This document shows positions 7,053 to 7,095 of a stretch of DNA of 7,095 bases, in pieces; within the stretch, counting starts at the first letter, position 1, and every line of letters begins with the position of its first letter. Source of the stretch: JBAZBO01 sp041671425 (GTDB lineage: Bacteria; Patescibacteriota; WWE3; UBA101185; UBA10185); NCBI GenBank assembly GCA_041671425.1, contig JBAZBO010000049.1, forward strand, positions 1 to 7,095, given 5' to 3'. The position numbers and the translations under genes are program-made. The notes under the pieces are model-generated. The model searched no databases, was not told the origin of the DNA, and was given only the letters and a program-made list of their open reading frames with translations.

Positions 7053-7095
7053 TAAGTAGTGACAATTAACACGACATACTTCAAACTTGCTACAA
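7053..7095 (+). other. Downstream flank of uvrC, no feature recognised
   Basis: These 43 bases start with a second in-frame stop (TAA, directly after the TAG of uvrC). No GIG-type HhH motif, hairpin with T-run or tRNA is visible. A TACAA at the very edge could be the start of a -10 element, but it is cut off. Confidence 0.4.

Noticed and set aside
7059..7095. Possible promoter at the right edge (GTGACA or TTAACA with TACAA)
   Set aside because: The spacing is poor and the -10 candidate is cut by the window edge.
7040..7095. Frameshift explaining the short UvrC
   Set aside because: The sequence after the stop was read in all three forward frames and showed no IPGIG-like HhH motif, although only 43 bases are available.

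Overview
This 7.1 kb window is densely packed bacterial DNA with four genes and almost no intergenic space. Two are nucleotide excision repair genes. uvrA enters from the left edge without its N-terminus, and uvrC lies near the right edge. Between them are a leftward gene for a secreted, C-terminally anchored transglutaminase-like protein and a rightward gene for a GT4-type glycosyltransferase. The genetic code is standard: tryptophan is TGG, and no TGA is read through in the four genes. Small intergenic distances, overlapping genes, a UvrC without its C-terminal helix-hairpin-helix domain, an apparently leaderless gene start and a poorly recognisable envelope protein together suggest a reduced genome, perhaps Patescibacteria/CPR (Microgenomates- or WWE3-like). 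This placement is an inference from style and domain content and has not been tested by a search.

Layout. Bases 1-2677 (+) are the 3' part of uvrA, with all later UvrA landmarks intact. Bases 2595-4406 (-) encode the 603-residue transglutaminase-like protein: signal peptide, beta-rich ectodomain, Cys-His-Asp core and one C-terminal membrane anchor. Its 3' end runs 83 bp into uvrA on the opposite strand, so its membrane anchor is written antisense to the conserved end of UvrA. Bases 4407-4465 form a 59-bp divergent promoter region. It contains a perfect TATAAT seven bases before the preferred ATG of the glycosyltransferase, and a second, weaker promoter pointing the other way. Bases 4466-5737 (+) encode the glycosyltransferase and overlap by 29 bp with uvrC (5709-7052, +), which has its own Shine-Dalgarno sequence. 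The last 43 bases hold no recognisable gene.

How the genes relate. UvrA finds bulky DNA lesions and loads UvrB, and UvrC makes the two incisions; uvrB is not in the window. The other two genes look like cell-envelope functions: one surface-anchored, one probably acting at the inner face of the membrane on glycolipid or glycan assembly. The glycosyltransferase and uvrC look like one operon, so a repair nuclease would share a promoter with an envelope gene. No mobile element, CRISPR array, tRNA or rRNA was seen. No complete new system is evident. The points that most deserve a second look are the antisense-encoded membrane anchor, the shortened UvrC and the interlocked divergent promoters.
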